The position numbers and the translations under genes are program-made. A stretch of DNA of 64,000 bases, taken from assembly GCA_950022295.1 (NCBI GenBank), contig OX465601.1:75959501-76023500 (forward strand). The letters run 5' to 3'. The notes beneath the pieces are model-generated. The model was not told the DNA's origin. It did not search any database and saw nothing but the letters and a program-made list of their open reading frames with translations. This DNA is from Bromus sterilis (Eukaryota > Streptophyta > Magnoliopsida > Poales > Poaceae). Positions 21,701 to 32,966 of this stretch are shown here, one piece after another. Position 1 is the first letter of the stretch, and the number at the start of each line of letters is the position of its first letter.

Positions 21701-22502
21701 ACCTCCTGGAACACCACTGCAAGTGGAATGTCCTTGAAGATGTAATCAAACCATTTATGACATGGTAAGATCAAAGATGACATAAATCAATTTGCCATTA
21801 TTCCTTTTAATGTAATGCTTTAGAGACTGCGGCTTTTACACTGAAAGGAGCGCCATCAGGTCTGTTGAAATGACGCCATGGTATGGTACGCCCAACCATG
21901 TTTTATCTTTTCTTAACATTTGGAATATGGGGATTGTGTAAACTGTTTACAAACCTATTCCAAATCAGACAAGTGCTACTTTGTAGGTTATCCCAAATTA
22001 TTGGGAATTCCTCCACCACTATACCGAGGCAAAAGGTTTTGCCACAAAGAACGGTATGCTTTTAAAGAGAATGGTTCTTGAAAAAAGGTGAGTGGGAGGA
22101 CAGTGCAACTCGACGAGATAACAGTATCTTCGTCATCAGATCAAAGGAAAGGAACCTTGGAAGTGATTCCAGAGTTTCCTACTACAACTGATACGGAAGC
22201 CTCTACATGAGATGTATGGACTTCGGTCAAACTTGCAACTGAGCCACGTAGGCAAAACTCGTGCAAACCTCTCAGGTGAGCAAACGATATATTGTTGTTA
22301 GACAACAGCATACCTACGATAATGAAGGAAGCGATGATGGGCCCTGACTCCGGAATTGGCTAAATGCCAATACAAATCCGAGATAGTTTCCATATACGTA
22401 ATTCAAGATTGTATCTTGATGGACCATTCGGAAGACTTAGAGTCTAACGAATATTAATGGAACTATAAACTGATACGGATAAAAATGTTTTATCCATAAA
22501 GC
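18785..22502 (+). pseudogene. Decayed Copia interior (leader, gag remnant, integrase, start of RT)
   Basis: No open frame of useful length. Remnants are seen by comparison with the intact Copia frame at 62521-64000 and with known BARE-type proteins. A leader hairpin is shared at 19931-19967; a decayed gag start is at about 20158; the integrase zinc region is at 21261 onward (WHC, then GHIG in another frame). Further on come the HTxDVC block near 21440, SRYMDIYLM near 21510, a PPGTPxxW-like block near 21700, and FVGYPK then SGRTVQLDEI at 21980-22120, which precede the RT. Stops and small indels are frequent. The rest of RT and RNase H is missing because of the junction at 22502. Confidence 0.75.
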
Positions 22503-25500
22503 TCGATCCACTTGGTGAACTTGTCGACTGCGACGAGCAGGTGAGTTCTTCCGCCCTTTGATGATTTCTTTAGTGGGCCCACCATGTCGAGTCCCCAGGT
22601 GGCGAATGATGACGGCTTCTCGCCCTTCGTTGGTAGGCCCCAAGTGGAAGGCGTGATGCGGTACAGCAACGAGTTTTTCCTCAGTAAAGATACCAAGGTT
22701 TGTCTCCAGTAGGACTCCAGAGATGATAAGTAGGTGTCAGCGGCGCAACTGACGCGGACCCGCACACAGACACAGATAACTTTGCTCCCAATGAAGTTCA
22801 GAGAGGTTGTCAAGCTCTCCGGTCTTGTTGTTCACAAATGATAAAACGCAAGGGGATAATGATAGCAACTTGAAAGTAAATGCAGAAAAGTAAATATAGC
22901 TTGGAAACAATAATGAGGATATGGACCGGGATACGTGATGTTCGCTAGTGATGTCTCTCTCCCAAAAGACGATAAAAATGCTATGCGAGGTAAAAATTTT
23001 ACAGAAAGGCAATTGACAGGATTAAGAACGCACCGCAATGCTAACTATGCTACAAAAGAAAGGAAGAGGTTCAAAAGTACGGGCAGTAGGCCAAAGTAAG
23101 TAGACCTAAATCCATCTGCATCTACTACTAATCATCCACCTTGAGATATCTATCCAGAACATCTCGCTGGTATTAAGTTGCGAGCCCCACCCAAAGTGTA
23201 AACCCAAAGCAACAGACAACTGCATTAAAAAGAACTTTGCGTAAAGTAAACAATCCTTGTAACCGCGGTTACAAGCACCGTTGTTTTCCCCCTTGTGGCA
23301 ACAGCACATCCCCTAGACTCATATTTCTGTCACTCAAGCATGTCATCGGGGAGGCATGAACCCACAATCTAGCACAACGCTTCCTCTTGGAGTCACTACC
23401 TACTACTTGGCCAAAGCAATAAACAGCAACGGAGAGCATGCAAGAATTACTTAGGAACAAAAATATAAGAGATAAAAACCAAATATATTACTCTATCTCA
23501 ATCTGAACATAATCTCATAATCCATCAGATCTGATCAAACTCAACATAGCAATAGCAGAAATATTACAAAGGTGCCTCGATCATGTAGGGCATCTCACGA
23601 GGTCTAAACAATGAAGATCAAAGAGGGGAGGAGAACATCACATAGATACTGATCACGGACCCATGGTCCAAGGAAAACTACTCACGAGACATCCGGGGAG
23701 CATCCATGGTGGAGAGGAGACTTCCGGAGGTCAATCCTCCCTCCGGCAGGGTGCCGGGAAAGGTCTTCTGGTGCTCCCGATCTTGGAAGCGCGGCGGCGG
23801 CGGAACAGAGGCGAGTTCGCGGAATAGGGTTCTTGTTCTGGAGTTTTCCCATGACGGGGGATAAATAGGTGAAGGGGGGCAGCCAGAGGTGGACCAGGGG
23901 CCCCAGGCGCCCCTAGCGCGGCCAGGGGTGGGGCCGCGCCGGGTGGCCGCCTGGGCCCCCCTGGCCTGTAGGAGATATGCCCTAGAGGCAATAATAAATG
24001 TTATTATTTATCCCCATGTTCCTAATTATGTTTATATTCCATGCTATAACTGCTATGGTTCTCGAGTCTGCAATAACCACGAGGCTCGGAGGAAGACTCA
24101 TATGCACGTGTGGAATAATAAACGGATAAAAAATATATATTCCTAGTCTCGCCTCTAAGACTATCTCAAGTGTTGCATGATGGTTCTGTTTTCCTGATCA
24201 TGGGCATGACTATGCCGGCAATTTTGAGGGCACAATGTTAGAAGAACATTTGTGTTGAATCGACCCGAATTGATGTTATGCTATGAGATACATTCGTCAC
24301 AAGTTAATGGTTAATAACACAGAGAAAGTTGTGCGTTTGCATAATTCCTTAGACCATGAGAGTATCGAGTTCCTTCGTACTTGCTTCGTGAACTTTGGGG
24401 TTTTGTTAAACGTCATCTGTAAAAGGGTGGCTATTACGGCAGCTTGCGGGTTCACGGAAAAGTATGACAAGGAACTAGGTAGCTCGAGATTGGGATTTGC
24501 TCCTCCGTCGTTGGAGAGATATTCTTAGGGCCCTCTCGGTGTTACGGTATCCACCATCGTCTGGCCAGACACAGTGTGATTTGATCACAGGGATGCCGGG
24601 ACGCGGGAACGAGAAAAGAGAACAATACCAGGAACGAGGTAACTGGCATAGCGGACAAGTTGTTGATTCACGGGGATGCCAATAAGTCTCACCTCGGGTA
24701 TTTGTAATATATCGCGAAGCAACAGGAATAGCACACAGCAACTAAAGGTTCACTCGAATAATTATTCGTATGGGTATAGGGATCAATATGGATGTCCTCG
24801 GTTCCGCTATTGATCATTGATCGGAAAGTGTTCCGGTCATGTCTATACTTCATCGAACCTACAGGGTCACACGCTTAAGGGTCATCTATCTGTTGAATAC
24901 TAGACAGGGAGTCTGAGATAAAGTCACCGGAAAGGTTTCGGAGACGGCGGAAAAGTTCCGTGAGAGAAAACCGAAAAGTTGTTTCGGGGTAAACCACTAA
25001 GCCGAAAAGGTTTCGGAGAGCACCTGGTAATTTTGGAGAGTGCCAGAATTGTTCTGGTAACTTCTGGAATTTTTCTGGGGAAAAGATTAAAATATTTTTT
25101 TCGGAAATATTTCGGAGCTGCCGGAAATGCTTAGGTTGCTTTTCGCAGATGAAAATCACTAATCCGGAATTGTTTCGGAATGCGCCCAAAATCATTTTAG
25201 TGGGTGTTGGAATTATTCTAAGACCCACAGAAATATTTTCGGAATTTTCGGACGCGAAAAAGTGGTGTCATGAATAGTAAAAAGTACTACTTGAGATATT
25301 TTTGGAAAGCCTTCTAGAAGGACTTGGGAGCCAAGAAAGCCCCCTTGGGTTTCCTATAAATAGAGGTGTGAGGGCAGCCCCATATCCTTGATCCAAGCTC
25401 TCCCTTGAGTTCAATACACAAGCCATGCATGATCTGGCATTCTCTCTCCCTCCCAGCGAAATAGTTTCGTAGAGCCGAAAGGCTGTCTAGGTTCCGGCAC

Positions 25501-25942
25501 GAACTAGTTCTGGATGGCGAAGCCCTGTCGGATAGCTGACACCGTATGTGTGCAACCCCGTAGAGAGGTCGTAGTTTCGATCTTTTGCCTGAAGGGCTGT
25601 CCAAATTATCGTTCGAGTTTCAAGGGTCCTCCCGAAGGGCTGTCCGAGTTACCGATCGAGTTTCGAGGGGCCTCCCGAAGGGCTAGCCGTGACACCGTCC
25701 GAGGGACTGTCCGACCGCCTCCTGGAGCGCTGTTCGAGGAGCAGACGAGGGAGAACATCCTCGCGGTTGGGAGGTTGTAAATCCTAGTTGCAAGGATCTG
25801 CACCGACGATCTACATCGACTCTACTTCCGCTGCGCTACGAGTCGGTAACGATCAGATCAAAAACCTTGTATGCAGTCTCCATAGTGGTCCTGGGTTGTT
25901 CGTAGTGCGGAAATTTTTTGTTTTCTGCCGCGTTCCCCTACA
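22503..25942. repeat. Tandem duplication, right copy
   Basis: Near-identical copy of 15345-18784. It brings a second fragment of integrase (22503-22606), a second copy of the truncated Athila-like LTR (22607-23966) and the second Copia LTR (23967-25942). Unlike the left copy it is followed by the true right target duplication TGGCC and the rest of the Athila-like LTR, not by the Copia interior. Confidence 0.9.
23967..25942 (+). repeat. Copia LTR, second copy (right boundary of the insertion)
   Basis: 1976 bp, one substitution from the first LTR that I could find. Flanked by TGGCC on both sides (23962-23966 and 25943-25947), so in isolation it looks like a solo LTR. TATAAATA at 25355-25362. 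Confidence 0.88.
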
Positions 25943-26213
25943 TGGCCCCCCTCTGGCCCCTCCCGGGCTTTTCTCGAAGCTTCCGTCACGCTGATTTTTT
26001 ATCTGAATTTTCCCGAATTTTTCTGGCACTTTTCATATGGGGAAAACTGAAATAGAAAAACAGCAGAAAACAGAACTGGCACTGGGGTGCACTGAGTTAA
26101 TAGGTTAGTCCAAATATGATAAAAAATGTATGAAAGTGTATCTAGATCATAGCAATATCACACAAAACATGCATGGAGCAAGCAGAAATTATCGATACGT
26201 TTTGAACGTATCA
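25943..26213 (-). repeat. 3' LTR of Athila-like copy 2, remaining part
   Basis: Starts with the TGGCC target copy and continues the LTR to its terminus GAACGTATCA at 26213, the complement of TGATACGTTC. The next bases, ACATCCCCAAGCTT, are the complement of the plus-strand primer. Confidence 0.88.
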
Positions 26214-29200
26214 ACATCCCCAAGCTTAATTCCTGCTCGTCCTCGAGTAGGTAAATGAGAACAAGCATAATTTCTGTGGTCACATGTTAGCAACCATAAA
26301 AGAACTTTGAAAAGTAAAGCAATCAAGGTCAGAGATTCAATTCAAGTCATAACAGGCAAGAGTCTATATTAGCATTGAAATAAGTAACAAAAGAACAAAA
26401 GGTGCAAGAGCTCTCGCTGTCCGTGACTCGAATGTCTCCAAATGGTGTTTGCGTGCAAGAAAGGAGGATAGGGAATACGAGAAAAAATTATTTTTGTTGA
26501 GAACTCAATCTACTAAAGTTTCACACTTGGTCCTCTTTGGAATCTTATCTTGACTCGTCCCCAGACCACTAGCCAGGTACAAGTCAATTTGATCCACTCC
26601 TTTTCGATATTTTGAGCACTCATGCAATGGATGAGCGTAAGCACGAGAGTTGACACTTAGGATGGCAAAGAGAGAAATATGGTGGAGGAGGAAGACAAAA
26701 AGGATGAGAAATACTCACATCAATGAGGACAATCATAGGCAAGAGATGCCAAATGATAGATATGATGTGAGGAGTAGGGATTGCCATGCAATGGATGCAC
26801 ATACGAGCTAAGAAGCTCTCCAAACTATATGCATAAAGATCATCTCTATGGAGTACAAAGATATAGAGGGAGTACTGGTGTGTATCTCTCAAAAGGATAG
26901 TAGTGTTGAGGAGCGAACTTATGTAGGCCGAGCTATCAAATCCTGAATCTACACCATCCAAGCACGTCTCGAGATGGTAAATTGTCAGCGTTTTGTCCCC
27001 TGAATGTGCCAGCTATAGCCAGTAGGTAGGTCTCATAGGCGTATATAGTTTGAACAAGCGTTTCCCTGTTTAGCTCAGGTCCGCGGTGTGCCTAATGCGG
27101 GGAAAGTAGAAATGAAACATTTGAATAATGTATTGGGTTGGTGTGGGAGAGCGGTGTGGTCCGTTTGCACTACTCCTGCCTCGAGTGCGGGCACTTCTAC
27201 TGTTCAATCACGTGGTGAGCTCTGTTTCTAGACCTTTGTGTTTATTATTTTTCCAACCTTAAATTGGGATTTAGGCGTAGTTAATTATGTATATATTCAG
27301 TGAGTACATACATCCATTTCCAAAAAAAATTACTAACTTTTTGTGACTGTTTACCAAACAATTGTCTAATACTACTTCAAGATAATTAATAAAAAAAGAT
27401 AATTAATATTTGGCATTGGCCCCATTTGTCTGCCTAGTTTCTTTAGGTTCGAAGCTCTACATTAAAAATTTATCAGCTGGCATTTGATGTAGATTTGATA
27501 TATCTTTTTACTGGTCTTTAAGAGCATTATTAGAATATAAATGAAATGAAAACGGTTTAACTTTGTACAAGCCATGACGAGCTGGTCTATCAAAATTTAA
27601 TTGTTATTGCAAATGTAGATATCTTTGAACTTTTATTAAAAAGGTAGGAATGTAATATCGTGACAAGCTGTTCTAAACAAAAAAAAACAGTTCAGTTTTG
27701 TAACTTCATTCAGTAAATAATTCAAGACTGTAACTTCAAATTTTTTGTATTGAAAATGTAGCTATCTCTGAACGAAAGCGAATCATATTTGTTCAAACCA
27801 TGACAAGCAGATCTATAAAATCAATGGCTATTGGAAGTATTGCTATTTTTGAACTTTCATTCAGAAAAACTTTGAAAGCATGGATCAGTAGAGGTGTTTT
27901 TTGGTTCAAGAGCTAAAAAATATCGTCTGGTTTCATTTAGATTATATTAAATGTTAATCAATTTTGTTCGTGTTTGTCAGATTTTCTTACTATTTGTATG
28001 TATTACATGCGGACGTTTGCAGTAGAGTTTTGACAGCGGGCTCCCATATCATCGAGTTCGGGCTTGTCCACGACCAAGTGCCGACCAAATAGTGTTTAAT
28101 TTGAAGGTGAGAACGTTAATGATGCTCTAACAATGCATACTTTTATGAGAAAAAAAGATATATGACTGTATTTGTCATTTCATGTTCTTTGAGATTTGGC
28201 GATCAAAATTCATTTGTTCTCGATTAATCGGGAAGAAATGATTCTACACACTTGAAAATGAATTAATCATATGTCTGCTTGATTGGGCTTTTTAAGCTAA
28301 CTTTTATTTAATTACTTCAACCTACATTAGCCTAAACTCCTTGAAGTATCATCACACTCAGCGGTGCGTTCGAAAATCTCCTTGGATTGCATTCACTGTT
28401 CACCTATGGCGAGTGTGCTAGGACATATGACATGGTATAGGTGAGCTGCCCTAGGACTTTTAGTTGAAATGATGACATGTGCAGGCTTTTGAACAGGGGA
28501 CATCACACGTCGCTGCACTTTTTGCCATGCTGTTCCCGGATACATGGCTCGGTGAAGCTCTACAGGGGACAAATCTGCGTGAATACATGAGGTGCTCGGA
28601 TCCCCGCGCGATGTGAACGGGCTGGATACCATTGCACTGGTAGCTCGGCCTACATCAGTCATTTTCGAGTAGTGTTGCCCCTTTCTCTCTTTTTATTTAT
28701 TTTTCTCTTTTTTCTATTTTTTTGTATTTTTTTGGTGGCCTCAATGGCTCTTTCTATTTAACTCTCATTTGTCCTCTTTGGGATCTTTTAATGTGTCCAC
28801 TTTGGGATCTTTTCCTCACTTAAGGGCAACACTCTATTTTACAAGAAGGTAAAGGAGATCTTTCACACTTTACAAGGTACTCAAAATCATAAAGAAGATG
28901 TAACTATCATGATGTATGCAATGTATATCGCTGCCAGTGTAGCAGGAACATGTATGACATGAAGATCAAGTCATGAACAGGTGGAAGTTGCATGGCAATG
29001 TAACTCGGAAAGGCTATGGAAATGCCTTGATAGGTAGGTATGGTGGCTGTTTTGAGGAAGGATAAAGGGAGGCTTATGATGACAGAGCGTATCATGCCAA
29101 GGGTTTGGATGTACCGGCGAAGGTGGACACCAACTCTCGGAGTGAGAAGAATGCAATGCACGGCACGGGAAAGGCTAGCAAAATATGGGAAGGTGGAAGT

Positions 29201-30709
29201 TTCAACTCTCAATAATTAAATTAGTCCGAAGAACTCATGCACTTATTATCGATAAATCTCAATCTAACGAGGAGGTTAACAAAGAGACAAGTACCCCGAG
29301 GAGGAGTGTATGGGGTTTGGTTATCCTTGCGCATCCTCGACTCATGGTACGTGAGTGTACTCTAATATTCGACTCCTCAGAAGAGTAGTGATCTATCTAG
29401 TAGCTAGAGTTCTCAACTAGTTTTGTAGGTTTTGAAAATAAACACGGATTGCCCAAAATACAACACCTATCACTAACAGGCAAGAGCTCTTGACACCAAA
29501 AGTCCAAACATTACTCACAACAATGCCTCAAAACTATTGCAAGCTACTACTAAAATTAAATAGCAACCTCAATTACCTATTTTCAAGACAAAACACAACT
29601 CAGTGCAACAACCAACTCTCTTAACAAGATAAACATGAAAACTAAAAACAGTTGCAGCAACAAACTAAACAAAATCCAAATCTCTTGCTAAAGACAAACT
29701 AAGACTAAAACTAAACATGGCAGTAGCTATGAAAAGATAAAGAACACACAACAGCAAAAAGATAGGCAGGAAAAATCCTATGATGTGTTCTAGATTTTGA
29801 AAGTGGAGCGTGTTTCTCTCCCACACAAAGTAAGACGGGATCTAACTTTTTATGAACAGCAAGCAAAGCTAAAGAAAACTAAAAACAAAACCTAAGAGCG
29901 AGACGCTCCAAGCATAGCACATAACACATGAAGTGATAAAAATATAGTGAGACGAAGGATGAACTGATGATGGTTGATGGAGAAGGGGATGCACGGGGGG
30001 CATCCACAAGCTTAGACGCTTGAGGCTCCTTGAATATTTATTGGGGATGCATGGGGGCATCCCCAAGCTTGAGCGCTTGACACTCCTGGATCTTCTTTCA
30101 TCATCTTCCAACGCACACTTGAAAACTCCCTTCATACATAACTCATCATAAGCTGATTAGAGAGGTTAGTACCCGTAATAAATAATTTTTTCTCCACTGC
30201 ATATAAAGATAATCTTGAAGAGCTACTGTTTCTCAAGAGTGCCAAAAAGTTTTTGCAAAGAAAAATCAGGCTTAAGGTTTGCAAAAGTAAGGAGAGACAA
30301 AACGTGGCAGAATCTGTGAAAAACAGAACAACAGATAGTAAAGAATTTTTTAGGGGCACTTCTGCAACTCAAATCAAAAAACTCAGAACATACGGAAGTT
30401 TCGTAATTGTATAGAGCATACTGTGTAAAAAATTCAGCTCAAAAAGATGAAATGGGATTGTTCTGGATTTTTTCTTGTCACGAGGACAGAATCTGTTTTC
30501 TGGACAGCATGTCACAACTTTTACTTCACTTGCCGTATGAGGCTATAACTTGGCACAAAGCTGAAAAGTAAAGATACAATGATGTTGCTACAATAGTAAA
30601 AATCATCAAGACACAACAAAAGCAAAAAGAAACACCTAAATTCGTTGCGGGCTGCCTCCCGAAAGCGCTTCTTTAAAGCCATTAGCTAGGCATGATGCAA
30701 AAAGAAGAA
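26214..30709 (-). other. Noncoding 3' region of Athila-like copy 2
   Basis: Collinear (inverted) with 8090-10820 of copy 1, apart from the DNA transposon at 26909-28667. The post-protease hairpin is at 30648-30661. The GGGGATGC/GCATCCCC hairpins are at about 29985-30070, and here one is intact. No gene. Confidence 0.7.
26909..28667. mobile_element. Non-autonomous Mutator-like DNA transposon (candidate)
   Basis: About 1.76 kb of sequence absent from copies 1 and 3 at the same place. It is flanked by a 10-bp duplication AGTAGTGTTG (26899-26908 and 28668-28677). The ends are imperfect inverted repeats sharing ATGTAGGCCGAGCTAYCA about 12 bp in from each terminus. A 9-11-bp duplication with terminal inverted repeats is characteristic of Mutator-like elements. 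The interior is AT-rich with diverged repeats around 27570-27900 (variants of CATGACAAGC...TCTATAAAAT) and no transposase ORF. Some sequence near the right end (28393-28662) is open on the minus strand but matches nothing I recognise. Confidence 0.55.
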
Positions 30710-32802
30710 TCAAGTTTTATCAAGAGAAAGAGAATAACTAGCCCGAGTAACGGACTCAAAAGGTAACTTGATTTTCTTTCTAGGGAAGTGTTCCATCCCC
30801 TTTTTGAATGGGAATTGGAATTTTATATTCCCCTCTTTCATGTCAATAACCGCACCAACGGTGCAAAGAAAAGGACGTCCCAAAATGATTGGACACAAAG
30901 GTTCACACTCTATATCCATAACAATAAAATCAACGGGAACATAGTTGTCATTGACAATGATAAGAACATCGTTGATCTTCCCCAAAGGTTTCTTTATGGA
31001 AGAATCAACAAGACGAACACCAAAAGAACAAGGCTCAAAAGGCTTCAATTCAAACATATCAAATATTCTTTTGGGCATAACAGAGGTACTAGCTCCAACA
31101 TCACATAAAGCATAGCAAGAGAAGTTATTCAATTTAATTTTGATCATAGGGTCCCAACCATCCTCTAGCTTCCTAGGTATGGAGGCTTCTACTCTAAACT
31201 TCTCCTCCCTAGATTTGATAAGAGCATTTGTGATATGCTCCGTGAAGGCAAGATTAAGTGTGCTAGTGTGGGGGTCTCTAGACATTTTGTGTAACAAGAT
31301 AATAACTTCTGAGAGGGTGCAACTATCAAAATCAATATCACTACTATCAAAGGTGGTAGTAGTGTCATCTAGTCTCACTTGTTTGAAACCCTCTATGTTC
31401 ATAGGAGTTTATTTTTCTACGGTTGAGGTATTATCATCACCATTAATAGGTCCAACGGGACTAGGAGTGCATTGGGTGCTAATAGTTTGAGTGTCCTCAA
31501 CAATTTGGATAGTGCCAACTGTGTGGTGTGTGGGAAGGCTCTTAATTCTATCCTCTTCCATAGGGATAACTTCCGTTTTGGCTGCCATTTGATTTATCAA
31601 AGTAGATTGGGTGTGGGACATATTCGAAACATGGGTTTCGGTGGCGGTAAGTCTAGTCTGGAGATTAGAAATCTCACTGTTCAGGCTATCAAGCTGTCCC
31701 CTAATGTTTTGCAGGATGGCAGTATGCTCACCTATTTGCTTAGAGAAAGCTTTGTTTTGTTCAAACTGCGTGTGCATATAGTTCTTAGTAGCTTTCTCTA
31801 TTTCTACCAATTTATCATAGCTAGGTAGGTCTCTTTTCGTATAAGCAGGATTATAGGAGTTGTTGCTAGGGTAAGTGTGGTTGTTCCCATAGTTAGATGG
31901 GAACGGTCTAGGATTGCTAGCAAAATTCCTCCTATAAGCACTGTTGTTGAAGTTGTTTCTAGCAATAAAGTTCACATCTACTTGTTCTTGAGTAACCAAA
32001 GAATTTAAAGGAACATCACAAGGATCAATAGAAGGTTGCTTGGTAAGTAGAGACATAATTAAATCAACTTTTTCATTGAGGGAGGTAATTTCCTCGACAG
32101 AGTTTACCTTCCTACCTATTGGAGCGCGTTCGGTGTGCCATTGGGAATAATTGGTCATCATCTCATCGAGAAGCTTTGTATAATCCTGCTTAGTTGACAT
32201 AAAGGTTCCTCCCGCGTAGTTGACATAAAGGTTCCTCCCGCGTCCGAATCTAACAGGTTCCGCGAGGTAAAGTTCAAGCCTGCATAAAAAGTCTGGATAA
32301 CCATCCAAGTAGTCAAACCATGTGTAGGGCATTTCTTAACAAGAGATTTCATTCGTTCCCAAGCTTGGGCAATGTGTTCATTATCCAATTGCTTGAAATT
32401 CATAATATTGCTCCCCAATTGGATAATCTTAGCAGGAGGGTAGTACTTCCCTATAAAAGCATCTTTGCACTTATCCCAAGAATCTATGCTATTTCTAGGC
32501 AAAGATTGAAACCAGATTTTAGCATCTCCCCTTAAAGAGAAAGGAAAGAGCTTAAGCTTAACAACATCACCTTCCACTTCTTTATACTTTTGCATATCAC
32601 ATAATTCAACAAAATTATTCAAGTGTAAAGCAGCATCATCTCCAGCACCAGAGAATTGATCTCTCATAACAAGGTTTAGCAAAGCAGGTTTAATTTCATA
32701 AGAGGTAGCTGAAGTGGCAGGTGTGGCAATGGGAGTGCAGATAAAGTCTTGGTTGTTGTGACTAGTGAAGTCACACAACTTGGTGTTTTCAGTGGAACCC
32801 AT
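30710..32802 (-). pseudogene. gag-protease of Athila-like copy 2 (duplication, frameshift and stop)
   Basis: Starts at the ATG at 32802 (MGSTENTK). The gag core (FPFSLRGDAKIWFQSLP, QAWERMKSLV) is intact to about 32245. A direct duplication of about 26 bp (GACATAAAGGTTCCTCCCGC repeated, 32197-32245) shifts the frame. The shifted frame runs on through an Asn-rich linker and a coiled coil (KQIGEHTAILQNI, LNSEISNLQTRL) to a TAA at about 31409; copy 1 has GAA there. The protease segment follows (31402-30710) with LCDVGASTSVMP and IILGRPFL. The coiled-coil module (about 31590-31870) is unrelated to the one in copy 1 although both flanks match. Function as for copy 1; not translatable as one protein. 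Confidence 0.85.
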
Positions 32803-32938
32803 AGCAGCAAGTGTGGCTGATTTTTTTTTTGTAGTTTTTGATAAAAGACACAAAGATAAAAACTGAAAGATAAACGAACAAGACTGAAAAATAAAGGTAA
32901 AGGGTAGTGTGCAACTCCCCTATCTTAGCACTTGGAGT

Positions 32939-32955
32939 CCCCGGCAACGGCGCCG
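32939..32955 (-). other. Primer binding site of Athila-like copy 2
   Basis: Complement reads CGGCGCCGTTGCCGGGG, the tRNA-Asp type site with its first base changed from T to C, 11 bp from the LTR end. Confidence 0.8.
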
Positions 32956-32966
32956 GAAATTTCTCT

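Larger units (their letters stand above)
15345..22502. repeat. Tandem duplication, left copy (offset 7158 bp)
   Basis: The segment 15345-18784 is repeated at 22503-25942 with a constant offset of 7158. It comprises integrase sequence of element A, the truncated Athila-like LTR and the full 1976-bp Copia LTR. The junction at 22502/22503 joins the Copia interior directly to integrase sequence. I noticed a single difference over 3440 bp (C18630 versus T25788). Confidence 0.9.
16809..25942 (+). mobile_element. BARE/Angela-like Copia element (rearranged) in the LTR of copy 2
   Basis: Bounded by TGGCC at 16804-16808 and at 25943-25947. LTRs of 1976 bp begin TGTAGGAGATATGCCCTAG and end CCCTACA. The interior (18785-22502) holds decayed gag, integrase and early RT sequence. 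It stops abruptly at 22502, where 1464 bp of duplicated flank (22503-23966) replaces the rest of the pol gene before the second LTR. The outer ends and target duplication are those of one insertion; the middle is a later rearrangement. Confidence 0.8.

Noticed and set aside
23967..25942. Second Copia LTR as an independent solo-LTR insertion
   Set aside because: It uses the same TGGCC site in the same LTR position and differs from the first LTR by one base; duplication plus the original boundary explains it.
27460..28380. Possible host gene fragment within the DNA transposon
   Set aside because: AT-rich, no open frame beyond chance, and flanked by the element's own inverted ends.
28393..28662. 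89-codon minus-strand ORF near the right end of the DNA transposon
   Set aside because: No recognisable motif and it overlaps the terminal inverted repeat.
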